From: Chondromyces crocatus | Lineage (GTDB): Bacteria; Myxococcota_A; Polyangia; Polyangiales; Polyangiaceae | DNA length: 64,000 bases | Assembly: GCF_001189295.1 (NCBI RefSeq) | Contig: NZ_CP012159.1 | Coordinates: 3,484,973-3,548,972 of the forward strand | Reading direction: 5' to 3' | Part shown: in pieces, positions 63,379-64,000 of the stretch | How positions within the stretch are numbered: the first letter of the stretch is position 1 | Layout of the letters: every line of letters starts with the position of its first letter | The notes under the pieces: model-generated | Told to the model about the DNA's origin: nothing | Seen by the model: only the letters and a program-made list of their open reading frames with translations | The model's database searches: none | Made by a program: the position numbers and the translations under genes

Positions 63379-64000
63379 ATGACGAGAAGGATGCGAAAGG
63401 AGCGGGCGTGGGGCTGGGCGCTGGCTGCCTCGGCGTGTGCGTTGCTCGCGGCCTGTCAGCCGGTGGTGAGCGGGGGGGGCGGCGTCGACGCCGACAGCGA
63501 CCCGGTGGCGTCGGCGCCGTCGGGCTGGACGCGTGCTTGTTTCGAGACCTTCGACGCTTCCTCGTGCGACGGCGCCCGCTACGTCTCGTACAACGCCACG
63601 TACCAGAAGTACGTCGGCGTCGTTCTCTGCGCCGAGGACCGCTACAAGCTCTACCTCGGGGAGTCCGAGGGGGGCGTCTTCTACCAGATCGGGGACTACG
63701 CGGGTCACGGCCAGGACCACTGCGAGCTGGTCAATCCGACGTTCACCCTCCCTGACGAAGATGACATCCAGAGCGGCGGCTGCGTGGACTGTGCCACGTC
63801 GGCCGATTCGAGCTGGTATGCGAACCCCGTCGGGACGCAGGGGTACTCCCGCGGCGTCTTCGGTGAGGGGTTCACGTTCGAGCCGCTGTGGCCCGAGTAC
63901 AACCTGTACACGGTGGACTGGCTCTCGTGCGGGGTGAGCTTCCCGGCTGCTGGCGACACCTGCGGTGGGTCGCAGCCGCCTTCACCTGGCGTGGACTGGA
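63379..64000 (+). CDS. Lipoprotein, C-terminally truncated by the window end
   Basis: At least 207 residues; no stop before 64000. The signal is lipoprotein-type (RRMRKERAWGWALAASACALLAAC) with the lipidated Cys in the LAAC lipobox. The mature part is Cys- and Trp/Tyr-rich (ACFETFDASSCDGARYVSYN, CAEDRYKLYLGES, GHGQDHCELVNPTF) with regularly spaced cysteines, suggesting a disulfide-bonded extracytoplasmic beta-protein of unknown role. GGGAGA lies before the ATG; a second in-frame ATG is at 63391. The gene reads through to the window edge. Confidence 0.75.
   Translation, partial: MTRRMRKERAWGWALAASACALLAACQPVVSGGGGVDADSDPVASAPSGWTRACFETFDASSCDGARYVSYNATYQKYVGVVLCAEDRYKLYLGESEGGVFYQIGDYAGHGQDHCELVNPTFTLPDEDDIQSGGCVDCATSADSSWYANPVGTQGYSRGVFGEGFTFEPLWPEYNLYTVDWLSCGVSFPAAGDTCGGSQPPSPGVDW

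Overview
The window looks like chromosome from a high-GC myxobacterium, probably Polyangiales (Sorangium/Chondromyces/Polyangium-like). This is inferred from the strong G/C third-position bias, a 1412-residue Ser/Thr kinase fused to an AAA/STAND-type ATPase, an MglA-like small GTPase, a Myxococcus dev-like CRISPR-Cas operon, several lipoproteins and beta-propellers of unknown role, and an orphan VgrG island. No marker gene fixes the species.

Layout. 0.25-2.3 kb: a solitary SPPY-type DNA methyltransferase, tRNA-Leu(UAA), and an IS5-family element (IS427-like, -1 frameshift) sitting 4 nt past the tRNA. 2.3-23.4 kb: mostly housekeeping or accessory metabolism (TerB-like protein, type II NADH dehydrogenase, histidine ammonia-lyase, secreted cysteine-peptidase-like protein, biotin carrier protein, D-cysteine desulfhydrase-like enzyme, amine oxidase, kinase-ATPase, citrate-lyase-like aldolase, PhoD phosphatase, beta-propeller, dicarboxylate symporter).

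23.4-37.3 kb: a complete type I CRISPR-Cas locus (I-B/dev-like). cas6 is divergent from cas8-cas7-cas5-cas3, which overlap by 1-4 nt, and these are followed by cas1-cas2-cas4. A 25-unit, 21/22-bp tandem repeat built of GATC/CGATCG motifs lies between cas4 and the array. A 12-bp perfect hairpin lies in the presumed leader. The array has 23 repeats and 22 spacers, followed by a decayed segment and a second mini-array with two repeats. The Cas8, Cas1 and Cas6 proteins each have unusual sequence features.

37.6-51.3 kb: two paralogous lipoprotein beta-propellers about 8.4 kb apart bracket a possible secreted-toxin pair (adaptor-like protein plus a C39-like peptidase with a peptidoglycan-binding domain), an SDR/LysR pair, an MglA-like GTPase with a P-loop Lys to Arg change, an acetyltransferase/LysR pair, then a VOC protein, an FAD monooxygenase and an AraC regulator.

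51.4-64 kb: a GST-like gene, then a type VI secretion accessory island without T6SS structural genes. It holds a LysM-muramidase and a DUF2169 protein on the plus strand, and a compact minus-strand operon vgrG - AAA ATPase - DcrB-like - DcrB-like - PAAR/TM protein - small protein. It also has a small orphan gene upstream of vgrG, the remains of a second GST gene, a Stv-adhesin-like protein, and a lipoprotein running off the window. The island probably loads and fires one or more effectors through a T6SS encoded elsewhere; the ATPase inside it has a degenerate ABC-type active site and is the least explained component.
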